A stretch of 64,000 nucleotides of DNA from Tepidamorphaceae bacterium. Its GTDB lineage: Bacteria; Pseudomonadota; Alphaproteobacteria; Rhizobiales; Tepidamorphaceae. A program made the translations under genes and the position numbers. The DNA is taken from assembly GCA_028279445.1 (NCBI GenBank), contig JANQNT010000002.1, positions 1 to 64,000 of the forward strand, in the 5' to 3' direction. Numbering within the stretch: the stretch's first letter is position 1; each line of letters starts with the position of its first letter. Below are positions 9,266-18,795 of this stretch, piece by piece. The notes below the pieces were generated by a model. It did not search any database and had not been told where the DNA came from. It saw nothing but the letters and a program-made list of their open reading frames with translations.

Positions 9266-10207
9266 TTATCTGCTTCGTGTCAGCATTCCAAGTGGATTCT
9301 TGTCATAAGCCGCATCGCAATCCGGACCGCGCGCGGTGAGAACCCGGTCCCGACCACCCAGATCGCGCACGCACACCACGTCTTCCAGACCGGCCGCAGA
9401 GACCAGCGCGCCGACCATGTCGGCTTGATCGGCGCCGATCTCCAGGACCAACACGCCACCGGCGGCCAGACACTCCAACGCCTGGGGAACCAGCACCCGG
9501 TAGTGGTCCAGCCCGTCGATACCGCCGTCCAGCGCGCCGCGCGGATCGAAGCGGCTGACTTCCGGCGCCAACCCGGCGATGTCGCCGCGCCTCACATAGG
9601 GTGGATTGGCGACGATCAGATCGAAACGCCCCGCCACTCCACTCAGCCAGTCACCGACAGCGAACGCGGCGCGATCGCCAAACCCGAGACGCATGGCGTT
9701 GTCGCGCGCGGTGGCGATGGCCCCGGCGCTCACGTCGATACCCATGCCCCAGGCGCCCGGCGCATTGGCCAGCAGCGCCAGCAGCAGGCAACCGCTGCCC
9801 GTGCCGGCGTCGAGGATGCGTGGAGAGCGTTTGCCGGCGATGCGTTCCAGCGCCGTGGTGACCAGTATCTCGCTGTCGTCGCGCGGCTCCAGCGTCTGGT
9901 CGCCAAGCCGGATGTCGAGACCGTAGAAACTGCGGGTGCCGACGATCCGGCCAAGTGGCTCGCGGTTGAGGCGGCGGATTGCAAACGCCCACAGCGTGTC
10001 GCGCTGATCCGCGCTCAGCTCTCTGGCGGGATCGCGCAACTGATCTTCCTCGCTCAGCCGCGTGGCGGCGGACAGCAGCCGGCGCGCTTCGAGCGCAGGC
10101 GCGTCGAGGCCCGCCTCGGCGAACGCGCGCGCCAGCAGCGCACGCGCCTCGCGCAGCGAGGCCGAAGCGGGAAAGCGCAGATCGGTGGCCGTCTCAGGCG
10201 CCCGCAT
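9266..10207 (-). CDS. prmC: release-factor glutamine N5-methyltransferase PrmC
   Basis: This 313-residue enzyme methylates the Gln of the GGQ motif in RF1 and RF2 using S-adenosylmethionine. It has an N-terminal helical release-factor-binding domain (1-90), SAM-binding motif I DAGTGSG (133-139), the substrate-binding NPPYV motif (201-205), and the conserved [19 protein letters not shown] segment. The start ATG 10207 lies inside the end of prfA (14-bp overlap) and has GGGGAAG upstream; a GTG at 10225 would add six residues. The overlap with prfA, whose product it modifies, is the usual arrangement. Confidence 0.96.
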   Translation of the reverse strand: MRAPETATDLRFPASASLREARALLARAFAEAGLDAPALEARRLLSAATRLSEEDQLRDPARELSADQRDTLWAFAIRRLNREPLGRIVGTRSFYGLDIRLGDQTLEPRDDSEILVTTALERIAGKRSPRILDAGTGSGCLLLALLANAPGAWGMGIDVSAGAIATARDNAMRLGFGDRAAFAVGDWLSGVAGRFDLIVANPPYVRRGDIAGLAPEVSRFDPRGALDGGIDGLDHYRVLVPQALECLAAGGVLVLEIGADQADMVGALVSAAGLEDVVCVRDLGGRDRVLTARGPDCDAAYDKNPLGMLTRSR

Positions 10208-11297
10208 GCGCCTCTTCCCCGCCACCGGGCATTTCGGCGGCAGCCAGACGCTGCGCCTGATCCTCGGCGGCCAGCGCCTCGATGACCTCGTCGAGCGCTT
10301 CGCCGGACAGCACCTGATCGAGCTTGTAGAGCGTCAGGTTGATGCGGTGATCTGTGACGCGGCCTTGCGGAAAGTTGTAGGTGCGGATGCGTTCGGAACG
10401 GTCGCCGCTGCCGACCTGGCTGCGCCGCGCCTGCGAGCGCTCGCTTGCCTGGCGCTCGCGTTCCATGTCGAACAGTCGTGCCCTCAACACCTTCATCGCC
10501 TGAGCGCGATTCTGGTGCTGCGACTTCTCCGAGGACGTGACGACGATGCCGGTCGGCAGGTGGGTGAGGCGTACCGCCGAATCCGTCGTGTTGACATGCT
10601 GTCCGCCGGCCCCGGACGCGCGCATCGTGTCGATACGGATATCCTCAGGCTTGATCTCGATTTCCACATCCTGCGCCTGCGGCAGCACGGCCACGGTCGC
10701 CGCCGAGGTGTGAATGCGCCCGCTGGTTTCGGTCTCCGGCACGCGCTGCACCCGATGCACGCCGGACTCGAACTTCAGCCGCGCGTAGACCGCATCCCCG
10801 GAGACATCGAGGATCAGCTCGCGATAGCCGCCAAGCCCGGTTTCGCTGGCAGACAGGATACTGACGGTCCAGCCCCTGGATTCCGCGAAGCGCTGATACA
10901 TGCGCGCCAGATCACCAGCAAACAGCGCGGCCTCGTCGCCGCCGGTTCCGGCGCGGATTTCGACGATGGCGCTCTTGTCGTCGGCGCTGTCGCGTGGCAG
11001 CAGCAACACCTTCAGCCGCGCCTCGATCTCGACCAGCCGCTCGTCCAGTTCGCCTGCCTCGCCGGCAGCCAGCTCGGCTATTTCCGGATCGGTCTCGGCA
11101 TCGTCGAGGATCGACTGAAGTCCGTCGCGCTCCTCGCGCGCCGCCGCAAGCTCACGAACGGCGACGACCACGGGTTCAAGCTGCGCGCGCTCGCGCGACA
11201 GGCGCACGATCTCGCCGGCCTCGGTGGTTTCGGCCAGCGCCGCCTCCAGCGCCTCGAACCGCTCCACCAGTGCCTTCAGCTTGTCCTCGCCGATCAT
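10194..11297 (-). CDS. prfA: peptide chain release factor 1
   Basis: This 367-residue class I release factor recognises UAA and UAG and triggers peptide release. The GGQ catalytic loop is at 231-233 ([10 protein letters not shown]). The stop-codon discriminator is the RF1-type PxT tripeptide, here PET at 187-189, inside [14 protein letters not shown]. The N-terminal coiled-coil region (1-100) is typical. It is followed by overlapping prmC and preceded, 18 bp away, by ptsP, so ptsP-prfA-prmC is probably one operon. Confidence 0.98.
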   Translation of the reverse strand: MIGEDKLKALVERFEALEAALAETTEAGEIVRLSRERAQLEPVVVAVRELAAAREERDGLQSILDDAETDPEIAELAAGEAGELDERLVEIEARLKVLLLPRDSADDKSAIVEIRAGTGGDEAALFAGDLARMYQRFAESRGWTVSILSASETGLGGYRELILDVSGDAVYARLKFESGVHRVQRVPETETSGRIHTSAATVAVLPQAQDVEIEIKPEDIRIDTMRASGAGGQHVNTTDSAVRLTHLPTGIVVTSSEKSQHQNRAQAMKVLRARLFDMERERQASERSQARRSQVGSGDRSERIRTYNFPQGRVTDHRINLTLYKLDQVLSGEALDEVIEALAAEDQAQRLAAAEMPGGGEEAHAGA

Positions 11298-11315
11298 ACC
11301 GTTGGCTCTTTAGGA

Positions 11316-13589
11316 TCAGGACTCATCGATCTCAACCCCGGTGTCGCGGGCATAGGCCAGAAGGTCGTCACGCATGTTGCCACCGGAGCGGCCGAGACGC
11401 TCGCCCATCCAGTCCTGCAAGTGTTTCGCATCGACGCTGAGCAGCATGGTCTTTACCGGACCCATCGCCGCCGCGGCCAGCGAGATGGAGCGAAAACCGA
11501 CACCGATGAGCGCCATGGCGCTGAGTGGATGCGAGGCCAGCTCGCCGCACAGCGTCAACGGCGTGTCGTGCGCGCCGGCCCGTTCCACGATGGTGCGCAG
11601 CGCCCGCAGCATGGGCACGCTGACCGGGTCGAAGCGGTCGGTCAGCCGCGTGTTTTCCCGGTCGACCGCATAGTAGAACTGGAACAGGTCGTTGGAGCCC
11701 ACCGACAGGAAATCGGCGCGCTCGGCGATCTCGTCGAGCTGCCACAGCAGCGAAGGCACCTCGATCATCGCGCCAAGATGCACGGTGTTCGGCACCGGAT
11801 GATCAAAGTGCGCAAGCCGCTCCAGCTCCGCGTTCACCAGCGCGCGGGCGGCATCGAACTCCGCGACCTCGGCGATCATCGGGAACATCAGCTTCAGATC
11901 TTCACCAGCGGTCGCCCGCAGCAAGGCGCGCACCTGCGTTTTCAGCAGCGCCGGACGGTCCAGCGCGATGCGCACCGCCCGCCACCCCATCGCCGGGTTG
12001 CGCTCCTCCGCATGGCGCATGTACGGGAGAATCTTGTCGCCGCCGATATCGAGCGAGCGGAATGTCACCGGCCTGCCATCGGCGGCATCGAGCACGGCGC
12101 GATAGAACGTCTCCTGCTCGCCGATGCGCGGAAACGTCTCCGCCACCATGAACTGCAGTTCGGTCCTGAACAGACCGATGCCGTCCGCCCCGGTCTCGGC
12201 CAGATGGGGCATGTCGACCATCAGCCCGGCATTGATCTGCATGCAGACGGCCGTACCGTCGCGGGTGACGGCGGGCGTGTCCTTGAGCTCGGCGTAACGC
12301 TTCTGCCGGCGGGCGCGCAGACGCACCTGATCCACATAGGCCGTCTCGATATCGGCCGGCGGGCGTACGTGCACCTCGCCGGACAGGCCATCGACGATGA
12401 CCGGATCGCCGGAGCGCACCAGATCGAGCACACCGTCGAGCTGCCCGATGCAGGGAATGCCGAGCGCCCGGGCGACGATGGTCGCGTGGCTGGTCGCCGA
12501 GCCTTCTTCCAGCACCAGCGCACGCAGCCGCTCCCGGTCGTAGTCGAGCAGTTCGGCCGGCCCCATGTTGCGGGCCACCAGGATGCCGTCCTTGGGCAGT
12601 TCCGCGGCACTTGGGTGGCTGCTCCAGCCGACCAGCTCACGCAGCAGCCGGTTGGCGAGATCGTCGAGGTCGTGCAGACGTTCGCGGATATAGGGGTCGG
12701 TCTGGCGCAGCAGTTGCGCGCGGCTGTCGTTCTGCACCCGCTCCACCGCCGCCTCAGCCGTCAGCCCGGTGCCGACCGCCTCGCGGATGCGCTTCGCCCA
12801 GCCGCGGTCGCGGGCGAACATCCGGTAGCTTTCCAGGATGTCGACATGCTCGCCCTGCCCTTCACCGAAGGCGGGATGCTGCATCAGGCTGTCGACGGAC
12901 GACTTCAGCGATTCAAGGGCCGCGTCGAGACGGCGCAGTTCCTCGTCGACATTCTCCGCGATCAACTGGCTGACCTCGACGCGCGGCTCGTGCACCACCG
13001 CATGGCCAAGGCCGATACCATCCGCGAAGGCGCGCCCGTAAAGGTGATGCGGGCGCTGCAGCGCGAGTTCCGAACCGGGCGAGGCCAGGGTCTGGATCTC
13101 GCCGGCCGCGATCATCTCCGCCAGTACGATGGCGATCGTCTGCAGCGCCTCGACCTCTTCGTCGGAATAGGTCCGCGGCGCCATGTTCTGCACCACCAGC
13201 ACACCGAGCGTCTGGCCGCCGCGCAGCACCGGCACGCCCAGGAACGACTGGTAGATTTCCTCGCCGGTCTCCGGGAAGTAGGTGAAGGAGGGATGGTTGC
13301 GCGCGTCCGGCAGGTTGAGCGGCTGCGCCTCGCGCGCGATGACGCCGACCAGACCCTCGCCGACGCGCATCACGGTGTGGTGGACAGCTTCCGGCTTCAG
13401 GCCCTCGGTGGCATAGAGCTCCAGCGATCCGTCGCCGCGCATGACATAGACGGAGCACACCTCCGCGACCATGTTGGCGGCGACGAGCACGACGATCCGG
13501 TCCAGCCGCTCCTGCGCGCTGACCGGCTCCGCCATGACCTCGCGCAGGCGGCGCAGCATAACGCGTGGTCCGCCGATGGAACTGCGCAT
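11316..13589 (-). CDS. ptsP: EI-Ntr, PEP-protein phosphotransferase PtsP
   Basis: This 757-residue protein is the first enzyme of the nitrogen-related PTS phosphorelay, passing phosphate from phosphoenolpyruvate to NPr and then EIIA-Ntr. An N-terminal GAF sensory domain (about 20-165) is followed by the HPr-interacting helical domain. The phosphohistidine swivel domain carries active His368 in GSATSHATIVARALGIP, and the C-terminal PEP-binding barrel contains GIGLFRTELQFM and LCGELA. The GAF domain distinguishes it from sugar-PTS enzyme I. In related bacteria the GAF domain binds glutamine, so it may sense nitrogen status. It lies between lysC and prfA on the same strand. Confidence 0.96.
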   Translation of the reverse strand: MRSSIGGPRVMLRRLREVMAEPVSAQERLDRIVVLVAANMVAEVCSVYVMRGDGSLELYATEGLKPEAVHHTVMRVGEGLVGVIAREAQPLNLPDARNHPSFTYFPETGEEIYQSFLGVPVLRGGQTLGVLVVQNMAPRTYSDEEVEALQTIAIVLAEMIAAGEIQTLASPGSELALQRPHHLYGRAFADGIGLGHAVVHEPRVEVSQLIAENVDEELRRLDAALESLKSSVDSLMQHPAFGEGQGEHVDILESYRMFARDRGWAKRIREAVGTGLTAEAAVERVQNDSRAQLLRQTDPYIRERLHDLDDLANRLLRELVGWSSHPSAAELPKDGILVARNMGPAELLDYDRERLRALVLEEGSATSHATIVARALGIPCIGQLDGVLDLVRSGDPVIVDGLSGEVHVRPPADIETAYVDQVRLRARRQKRYAELKDTPAVTRDGTAVCMQINAGLMVDMPHLAETGADGIGLFRTELQFMVAETFPRIGEQETFYRAVLDAADGRPVTFRSLDIGGDKILPYMRHAEERNPAMGWRAVRIALDRPALLKTQVRALLRATAGEDLKLMFPMIAEVAEFDAARALVNAELERLAHFDHPVPNTVHLGAMIEVPSLLWQLDEIAERADFLSVGSNDLFQFYYAVDRENTRLTDRFDPVSVPMLRALRTIVERAGAHDTPLTLCGELASHPLSAMALIGVGFRSISLAAAAMGPVKTMLLSVDAKHLQDWMGERLGRSGGNMRDDLLAYARDTGVEIDES

Positions 13590-13769
13590 CCGCTCACTGG
13601 CCTCGTTTCGAGTCCGTATCCCGGCATCCGCCTGGCAACGACTCGTTCTTACACTCTGGGGTCGGCGCGCCGTTCAGGCGGCACGCTCATTGTTGCAGGC
13701 ATACCCGGTCCCGCCCGCGGCCGGCACCCGATCAGGGCAGCAGCCGCGCGGGCACGCAGGTGTCCGGCG

Positions 13770-15023
13770 TTATTGCGTGTCCAGCCCGTATAGCGAATGC
13801 AAAGTGCGCACCGCAAGTTCGGTGAAGGCGGCGTCGATCAGCACGGAGATCTTGATCTCCGAGGTGGTGATGGCGCGAATGTTGATGTTGCGCCCCGCCA
13901 GCGCCCGGAAGGCCTGCGCGGCCACACCGGCATGGGATCGCATGCCGATGCCGATCACAGACACCTTGACCACATCGGTCACGCCCTCCAGCCCGCCAAA
14001 GCCGATCTCCTCCGAATTGGCCTCGATACTGGCCATCGAGCGCTCGTAGTCGGAGCGCGGAACGGTGAAGGTCAGGTCGGTGGTGCGGCCGTCCTCGGAC
14101 ACGTTCTGGACGATCATGTCCACGTTGATGTTGGCGTCCGCCAGCGGGCCGAACACGGCCGCCGCGACGCCGGGCTTGTCCTGCACGTGGCGCAAGGTGA
14201 TCTGCGCCTCGTCCTTGGAATAGGCGATTCCGGTGACGGTGTTCTTTTCCACGATTTCATCCTCGTCACAGATCAGGGTGCCGACCGGCTCGTTGGCGCC
14301 GACGATCTCGGGCGCATCAGGCGCATCGAACGACGACCGCACGAAGGTCCTGACGCCATGCACCATGGCCATCTCGACCGCCCGCACCTGCAGCACCTTG
14401 GCGCCCAGAGACGCCATTTCCAGCATTTCCTCGTAGGCCACTTTCGGCAAGCGGCGGGCTGCGGGAACGATGCGCGGATCGGTGGTGTAGACGCCGTCGA
14501 CGTCGGTGTAGATGTCGCAGCGCTCCGCGTTGAGCGCCGCGGCGACGGCAACCGCGCTGGCATCCGACCCGCCCCGCCCCAGCGTGGTGATCCGGTTGTC
14601 CGGACCAAGACCCTGGAAGCCGGCGATCACCGCCACCTGGCCGGACGTGATGCGTTCGTCCAGCAGCTTGGCGTCAATGGCCTCGATATGCGCCGCACCG
14701 TGCGCCCCGTCGGTGCGGATCGGCAACTGCCAGCCAAGCCAGGAACGCGCGTTGACGCCCATGGTCTGCAACGCGATCGCCAGCAGGCCGGTGGTGACCT
14801 GCTCGCCGGCGGCCACCACGCTGTCGTACTCGCGCGCGTCATGCAGCGGCGCCATGTCGCGGCAGAAGCCGACCAGCTTGTTGGTCTCCCCGGCCATGGC
14901 GGAAACGACCACGGCAACCGCATGGCCCGCATCCACCTCGCGCTTGACATGGCAGGCGACGTTGCGGATGCGATCCAGATCGGCGACGGAAGTTCCGCCG
15001 AATTTGAGCACGAGGCGGCTCAT
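13770..15023 (-). CDS. lysC: aspartate kinase
   Basis: This 417-residue aspartokinase carries out the first step towards lysine, threonine and methionine (aspartate to aspartyl phosphate). The N-terminal kinase domain begins with KFGGTSVAD and includes GFQG and [17 protein letters not shown]. The C-terminal half has two ACT domains, containing [14 protein letters not shown] and [19 protein letters not shown], which mediate feedback inhibition by lysine and threonine in relatives. ATG 15023 is preferred over the adjacent upstream in-frame GTG. The gene is divergent from ubiG, with a 148-bp shared upstream region. Confidence 0.97.
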   Translation of the reverse strand: MSRLVLKFGGTSVADLDRIRNVACHVKREVDAGHAVAVVVSAMAGETNKLVGFCRDMAPLHDAREYDSVVAAGEQVTTGLLAIALQTMGVNARSWLGWQLPIRTDGAHGAAHIEAIDAKLLDERITSGQVAVIAGFQGLGPDNRITTLGRGGSDASAVAVAAALNAERCDIYTDVDGVYTTDPRIVPAARRLPKVAYEEMLEMASLGAKVLQVRAVEMAMVHGVRTFVRSSFDAPDAPEIVGANEPVGTLICDEDEIVEKNTVTGIAYSKDEAQITLRHVQDKPGVAAAVFGPLADANINVDMIVQNVSEDGRTTDLTFTVPRSDYERSMASIEANSEEIGFGGLEGVTDVVKVSVIGIGMRSHAGVAAQAFRALAGRNINIRAITTSEIKISVLIDAAFTELAVRTLHSLYGLDTQ

Positions 15024-15171
15024 CACGGTCTATGATCCTGGAGCAAGACAGCGCGTAGACAGTTTGACTGGCGCCCGCCGATCGAGTTGCTTGCGGCGCG
15101 GCGCCTACTTATCGGCTGGACGCGGGCAACGCAACCAAGCCGCCAGCCAGACGATTGGAGATCGCAGACGC

Positions 15172-15942
15172 ATGAGTGCCACCGCCAAGGCGCAACGACC
15201 CAGCACCGTCGATGCCGACGAGATCGCCCGTTTCTCCGCCCTGTCGAAGGAATGGTGGAACCCGACGGGAAAGTTCCGTGTCCTGCACAAGTTCAATCCC
15301 GTCCGTCTCGCCTATATCCGCGACCATGTCGCGACCCATTTCGGCCGCGACCCGAAATCCGACACCGCGCTCAAGGGCTTGTGCTTCCTCGATATCGGCT
15401 GTGGCGGCGGATTGATCAGCGAGCCGATGGCGCGCCTCGGCGCGGACGTGGTCGCGGCGGACGCCTCGCGCACGAACATCGAGGTGGCGCGCATCCATGC
15501 CGAAAGCTCAGGCGTGGCCGTGGACTACCGCGAGACCACCGCCGAGGTTCTGGCGGAAGCTGGCGAGCGATTCGATGTCGTGCTCAATCTGGAAGTCATC
15601 GAGCACGTCGCCGACATCGGGCTTTTCATGCAGGCCTGCTGTTCCATGGTGAAGCCGGGCGGGCTGATGTTCGTGGCCACCATCAACCGCACCATGAAGG
15701 CCTTCGGGTTGGCCATCGTCGGCGCCGAATACGTGCTCGGCTGGCTGCCCAAGGGCACCCACCAGTGGGACAAGTTCGTCACGCCTGCCGAGATCGAGGA
15801 CGCTTTCGCGGCGAACGGCATGCGGGCGGTCGACCGCACCGGCGTGTTCTACAACCTGCTCGCCGACGAGTGGCGCACATCGCGCGACATGGACGTGAAT
15901 TACATGATGCTGGGCGAAAAACCGGCGAAGGGTGATGCCTGA
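15172..15942 (+). CDS. ubiG: ubiquinone biosynthesis O-methyltransferase UbiG
   Basis: This 256-residue SAM-dependent methyltransferase performs both O-methylations of ubiquinone biosynthesis. Characteristic features are the N-terminal [31 protein letters not shown], motif I LDIGCGGG (73-80), NLEVIEHV and the late [34 protein letters not shown] segment found in UbiG/Coq3. The frame stays open far upstream, but the family begins at ATG 15172, which has GGAG 12-15 nt before it. It ends 12 bp before a mosaic repeat and faces the DUF1178 gene. Confidence 0.96.
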   Translation: MSATAKAQRPSTVDADEIARFSALSKEWWNPTGKFRVLHKFNPVRLAYIRDHVATHFGRDPKSDTALKGLCFLDIGCGGGLISEPMARLGADVVAADASRTNIEVARIHAESSGVAVDYRETTAEVLAEAGERFDVVLNLEVIEHVADIGLFMQACCSMVKPGGLMFVATINRTMKAFGLAIVGAEYVLGWLPKGTHQWDKFVTPAEIEDAFAANGMRAVDRTGVFYNLLADEWRTSRDMDVNYMMLGEKPAKGDA

Positions 15943-15954
15943 ATGGGCGATTTT

Positions 15955-16304
15955 ATTCCACTCACGGCAAGTCTCCCCCGGATCAGGCACATCGTGCCAT
16001 CCGGGGTCGACGCCTCCGCGAGGGCGCGCTTTCGCACGGACACGCGGTCGCGTGTCGGGATCGGTTCCTCGCACCGGCGTTGCAACCTGCACCCAGGCGC
16101 GCGACTGCGCGCCCGGCCGAAAGGCCGCCCTCGCGGAGCCGTGAGCGCAAGCGAGCTGGCGTGAGCGAAATAGAATCGCACGCCCCAATCTCAGTCGGTG
16201 CAGGATGATGCCGTGAGCCCCGAAACACACGTCGTATGATGTGGGAACCGATTTTCGGATAAACCGAACGGCCAGCAAAAAAGCGAACTCGCCGTGAGCG
16301 GAAT
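15955..16304. repeat. mosaic palindromic repeat, copy A (two units)
   Basis: This fills the convergent junction of ubiG and the DUF1178 gene. It begins ATTCCACTCACGGC and ends GCCGTGAGCGGAAT, imperfect terminal inverted repeats. An internal end (CTGGCGTGAGCGAAATAGA, near 16160) suggests two units side by side. Modules shared with the copies at 20284, 30378 and 32272 include CCTCCGCGAGGGCGCGCTT, a short palindrome around ACACGCGGTCGCGTGT, GTGCAGGATGATGCCG and a block containing GGGAACCG.TTTTCGGA and CGGCCAGCA. No coding capacity is apparent. Confidence 0.85.
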
Positions 16305-16319
16305 GACAACCCCGCAACC

Positions 16320-16802
16320 CTAGTTCCGGTCCTCGGGCAACACGGGAAGCGGGTGCACCTCGATCCCCTCGTCCTTGAGCTCCTCGGTCTCCGCCCGGCC
16401 CGCCTCGCCGTAGATGCCGCGCGCATCGCTCTCGCCGTAGTGAATCTTGCGCGCCTCTTCGGGGAAATCGCGACCGACATAGTCCGCGTTCGCCTCGACA
16501 TGCTTGCGCAACGTGCGCAGTGCCTCGCGGACCGGCTCCGACATGCTCGGTGCAGCCGCAACCGGCGCGGGCGCATCGGTATCCGCGGCCGCTGCATCGG
16601 GCGCGCCATCATCGGTACCGACAGTGCCTTGCGCCTTGGTGCCGCTGACCGCCGGCGCCATGATCGCCTTTTCCACCGCGTTGGAACCGCACACCGCACA
16701 GGACACCAGTCCGGCGGCGGCCTGCTTGTCGAAGTCGGCCGAACCGGAGAACCAGGCGTCGAAGCCGTGACCATTCTCGCAATTGAGCGTGTAGCGGATC
16801 AT
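16320..16802 (-). CDS. DUF1178 family protein
   Basis: This 160-residue protein starts MIRYTLNCENGHGFDAWF and has a rubredoxin-like or zinc-ribbon knuckle: the CENGH motif near the N-terminus pairs with CAVCGS at about 35-40. An alanine-rich linker and a conserved C-terminal helical region (EALRTLRKHVEANADYVG...EARKIHYGE) follow, all typical of DUF1178. The function is unknown. Its ATG overlaps the stop codon of the nitrilase gene (ATGA), making it the last gene of the comF-grxC-nitrilase-DUF1178 operon. Confidence 0.92.
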   Translation of the reverse strand: MIRYTLNCENGHGFDAWFSGSADFDKQAAAGLVSCAVCGSNAVEKAIMAPAVSGTKAQGTVGTDDGAPDAAAADTDAPAPVAAAPSMSEPVREALRTLRKHVEANADYVGRDFPEEARKIHYGESDARGIYGEAGRAETEELKDEGIEVHPLPVLPEDRN

Positions 16803-17647
16803 GACGCGATTCTCCGCGCGTCCGGTTCAGACATCGTGAACGCACGATCGTGCGTCAGCGACGGGATGCGCTGGCGCGCCTCGGCGGACTTCGCCGGATC
16901 GACCTCCGCCAGGATGACGCCGGGGTCGGTGCCGGCTTCGGCCAGCACCACGCCCCACGGGTCGACGATGATCGAATGGCCATAGGTGTCGCGGCCGTTC
17001 TCGTGCCGCCCGCCTTGCGCGGCGGACACCATGAAGGCACCGCACTCGATGGCGCGCGCGCGTTGCAGCACGTGCCAATGGGCCTCGCCGGTGACCTTGG
17101 TGAAGGCGGCGGGCGCGCAGAGCATCGCGGCACCGGCCTGCGCATAGCCGCGATAGAGATAGGCGAAGCGCAGATCGTAACAGATCGACAGCCCGAGCCT
17201 GAGCCAGGGCAGATCGACCACGACACCGGCCTCGCCCGGCCGATAGGTCTTCGACTCGCGATAGCGCTCGCCGCTCGGCAGATCGACGTCGAACATATGG
17301 ATCTTGTCGTAGCGCGCCGCGATTGCACCGTCCGGTGCAATGACGAACGCCCGGTTCGCGGCAGCCTTCGGCCCCACACGCACGGCAAGCGATCCCAGAT
17401 GCAGCCAGATGCCGAGTTCCTGCGCCAATGCCTGGAACCGCTTCAGGCCGGCGTCATCCTCCTCGGCGACGATTGTCTCGAACAGGATGCCCGCATCAAG
17501 CTCCATCAGCGCCGTCTGCTCGGGCGTCTGCACATAGTCGGCGCCGGCCCTTGCCGCGTCGCGAATCCAGTGCTCGGCTTCCGCGACATTTGCCGCCACA
17601 TCGCGGCTGGCGCGGAGCTGGACACAGGCTGCAGTGAACGCCGACAT
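16799..17647 (-). CDS. carbon-nitrogen hydrolase (Nit1/Nit2-like amidase)
   Basis: This 282-residue nitrilase-superfamily enzyme has the Glu-Lys-Cys triad visible as E43 (PEQTALM), K115 (YDKIHMFD) and C156 (SICYDLRF). The DVDLPSGERYRES segment and overall length match the Nit1/Nit2 branch, whose characterised members hydrolyse deaminated glutathione or omega-amidase substrates. The glutaredoxin gene 5 bp upstream would fit a glutathione-related repair role, but this is inference. It overlaps the DUF1178 gene by 4 bp. Confidence 0.93.
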   Translation of the reverse strand: MSAFTAACVQLRASRDVAANVAEAEHWIRDAARAGADYVQTPEQTALMELDAGILFETIVAEEDDAGLKRFQALAQELGIWLHLGSLAVRVGPKAAANRAFVIAPDGAIAARYDKIHMFDVDLPSGERYRESKTYRPGEAGVVVDLPWLRLGLSICYDLRFAYLYRGYAQAGAAMLCAPAAFTKVTGEAHWHVLQRARAIECGAFMVSAAQGGRHENGRDTYGHSIIVDPWGVVLAEAGTDPGVILAEVDPAKSAEARQRIPSLTHDRAFTMSEPDARRIAS

Positions 17648-17652
17648 GACAA

Positions 17653-17910
17653 TCAGGCTGCCAGAAGCACGTCCAGTTCGCCACGCGCATCAAGCGCACG
17701 CAGATCATCGCAACCGCCCACATGGGTATCGCCGATGAAAATCTGCGGCGTCGAATTGCGACCCGACGCGCGTTCGCGCATGGCCGCGCGCACGGACGGA
17801 TTGAACGTCACGTCGATCTCCTCGTAGCTGACGCCCTTGGCGTCCAGGAGACGTTTCGCGACGGTGCAGAAACCGCACAGGGCCTGCGTGTAGATTGTTA
17901 CGTCTTTCAT
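17653..17910 (-). CDS. grxC: glutaredoxin 3
   Basis: This 85-residue dithiol glutaredoxin reduces disulfides with glutathione in the cytosol. The active site is C12-G-F-C15 (CGFC) rather than the commoner CPYC, with the thioredoxin-fold cis-proline in STPQIFIGD and the glutathione-binding GGCDDLRAL motif. Proline to glycine in the active site may alter redox potential or iron-sulfur binding; I cannot tell from sequence. It sits between comF and the nitrilase gene on the same strand. Confidence 0.95.
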   Translation of the reverse strand: MKDVTIYTQALCGFCTVAKRLLDAKGVSYEEIDVTFNPSVRAAMRERASGRNSTPQIFIGDTHVGGCDDLRALDARGELDVLLAA

Positions 17911-17957
17911 TTCCGATTGCTTTCGTATCGTTCGCCTGCCCCTTAGATAAGCACGCC

Positions 17958-18695
17958 TTATACGTCGTCCAAGCGCATGGCGAAAACCAGCACCCTGACG
18001 TCATCCGCTCCGGCACGCTTGAGGGCGCGCGCCGCCGCCGTGACCGTCGCACCGGTGGTGTAGACGTCATCCACCATCAATACGCGCTTTCCGGCCACCA
18101 GATGGCGCAGATGTTCGGGTACGGCAAACGCGCCGGTCACGTTGAGCGCGCGTTCGGCGAGCTTGAGACCGACCTGCCTGCGGGTGCGGCGGATGCGCCT
18201 CAGCGCATCGGGCACGTAGGTGCAGCCGGCCGCCGGGGCGGCCTCGCCACACAGCCGCCGCGCGATCTCCGCTGACTGGTTGAAGCGCCGTGCCAGCATC
18301 CGCGTCCAGTGCAGCGGCACCGGCACGACGATATCGCTGGCCTTGAGTACATCGCCGCCGGCGCGCGCCATCAGCCGCGCGATCAACCGGGCGCACTCGA
18401 TGCGATCGGCGTACTTGAAGGCCCGCACCAACGGCACCGCGGACCCATCGTAGCGACACGCCGCGCGCAGACAGGCAAACGGTGGCGGCGCGGCAATCGC
18501 CGGCGCGCTCAGCGTGCCGGGCTCGCTTGCCGCCGGCAGCGGCGTGCCCAGCACCGCGCAGACCGGCGGCTCGATGAAATGCAGGCCCTGCCAGCACGCG
18601 GCACAAACCGCATCGTGTCCGCCGGTGGCCTCGCCACACACCGCACAGCGTGGCGGCAGCACAAGATCGGCCGCGCCACGTGCCCAAAAGCGCAT
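17958..18695 (-). CDS. ComF family protein (phosphoribosyltransferase-like)
   Basis: This 245-residue protein has an N-terminal double zinc knuckle (CAVCG...CAACW, about 17-37) and a C-terminal type I phosphoribosyltransferase fold with the PRPP-binding signature VLMVDDVYTTGAT. These are the hallmarks of ComF/GntX proteins, which help DNA uptake or use of DNA as a nutrient in some bacteria; no natural competence genes are seen here. ATG 18695 was chosen because the zinc knuckle follows directly and no start codon with a ribosome site precedes it. It opens the comF-grxC-nitrilase-DUF1178 operon and diverges from the methyltransferase gene. Confidence 0.92.
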   Translation of the reverse strand: MRFWARGAADLVLPPRCAVCGEATGGHDAVCAACWQGLHFIEPPVCAVLGTPLPAASEPGTLSAPAIAAPPPFACLRAACRYDGSAVPLVRAFKYADRIECARLIARLMARAGGDVLKASDIVVPVPLHWTRMLARRFNQSAEIARRLCGEAAPAAGCTYVPDALRRIRRTRRQVGLKLAERALNVTGAFAVPEHLRHLVAGKRVLMVDDVYTTGATVTAAARALKRAGADDVRVLVFAMRLDDV

Positions 18696-18795
18696 GCGCG
18701 CAACGACGCCGCCGCCCTGCGCTCCCGGATCCGCCTGTGCGTACGCCACGTCCGCCCCGCTTGTCTTGAATGTGCGCTCTGGGCGAAAAGGTGGA

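Noticed and set aside
10062..13793. 1243-codon open frame on the plus strand
   Set aside because: It is antisense to prmC, prfA and ptsP, which have complete family motifs. Long antisense frames are expected in GC-rich DNA, and this one is His/Gln/Asp-rich with no domain resemblance.
15943..16317. Short Arg-rich reading frames between ubiG and DUF1178
   Set aside because: They are translations of repeat copy A; the same peptides recur at the other copies, as expected for a non-coding repeat.
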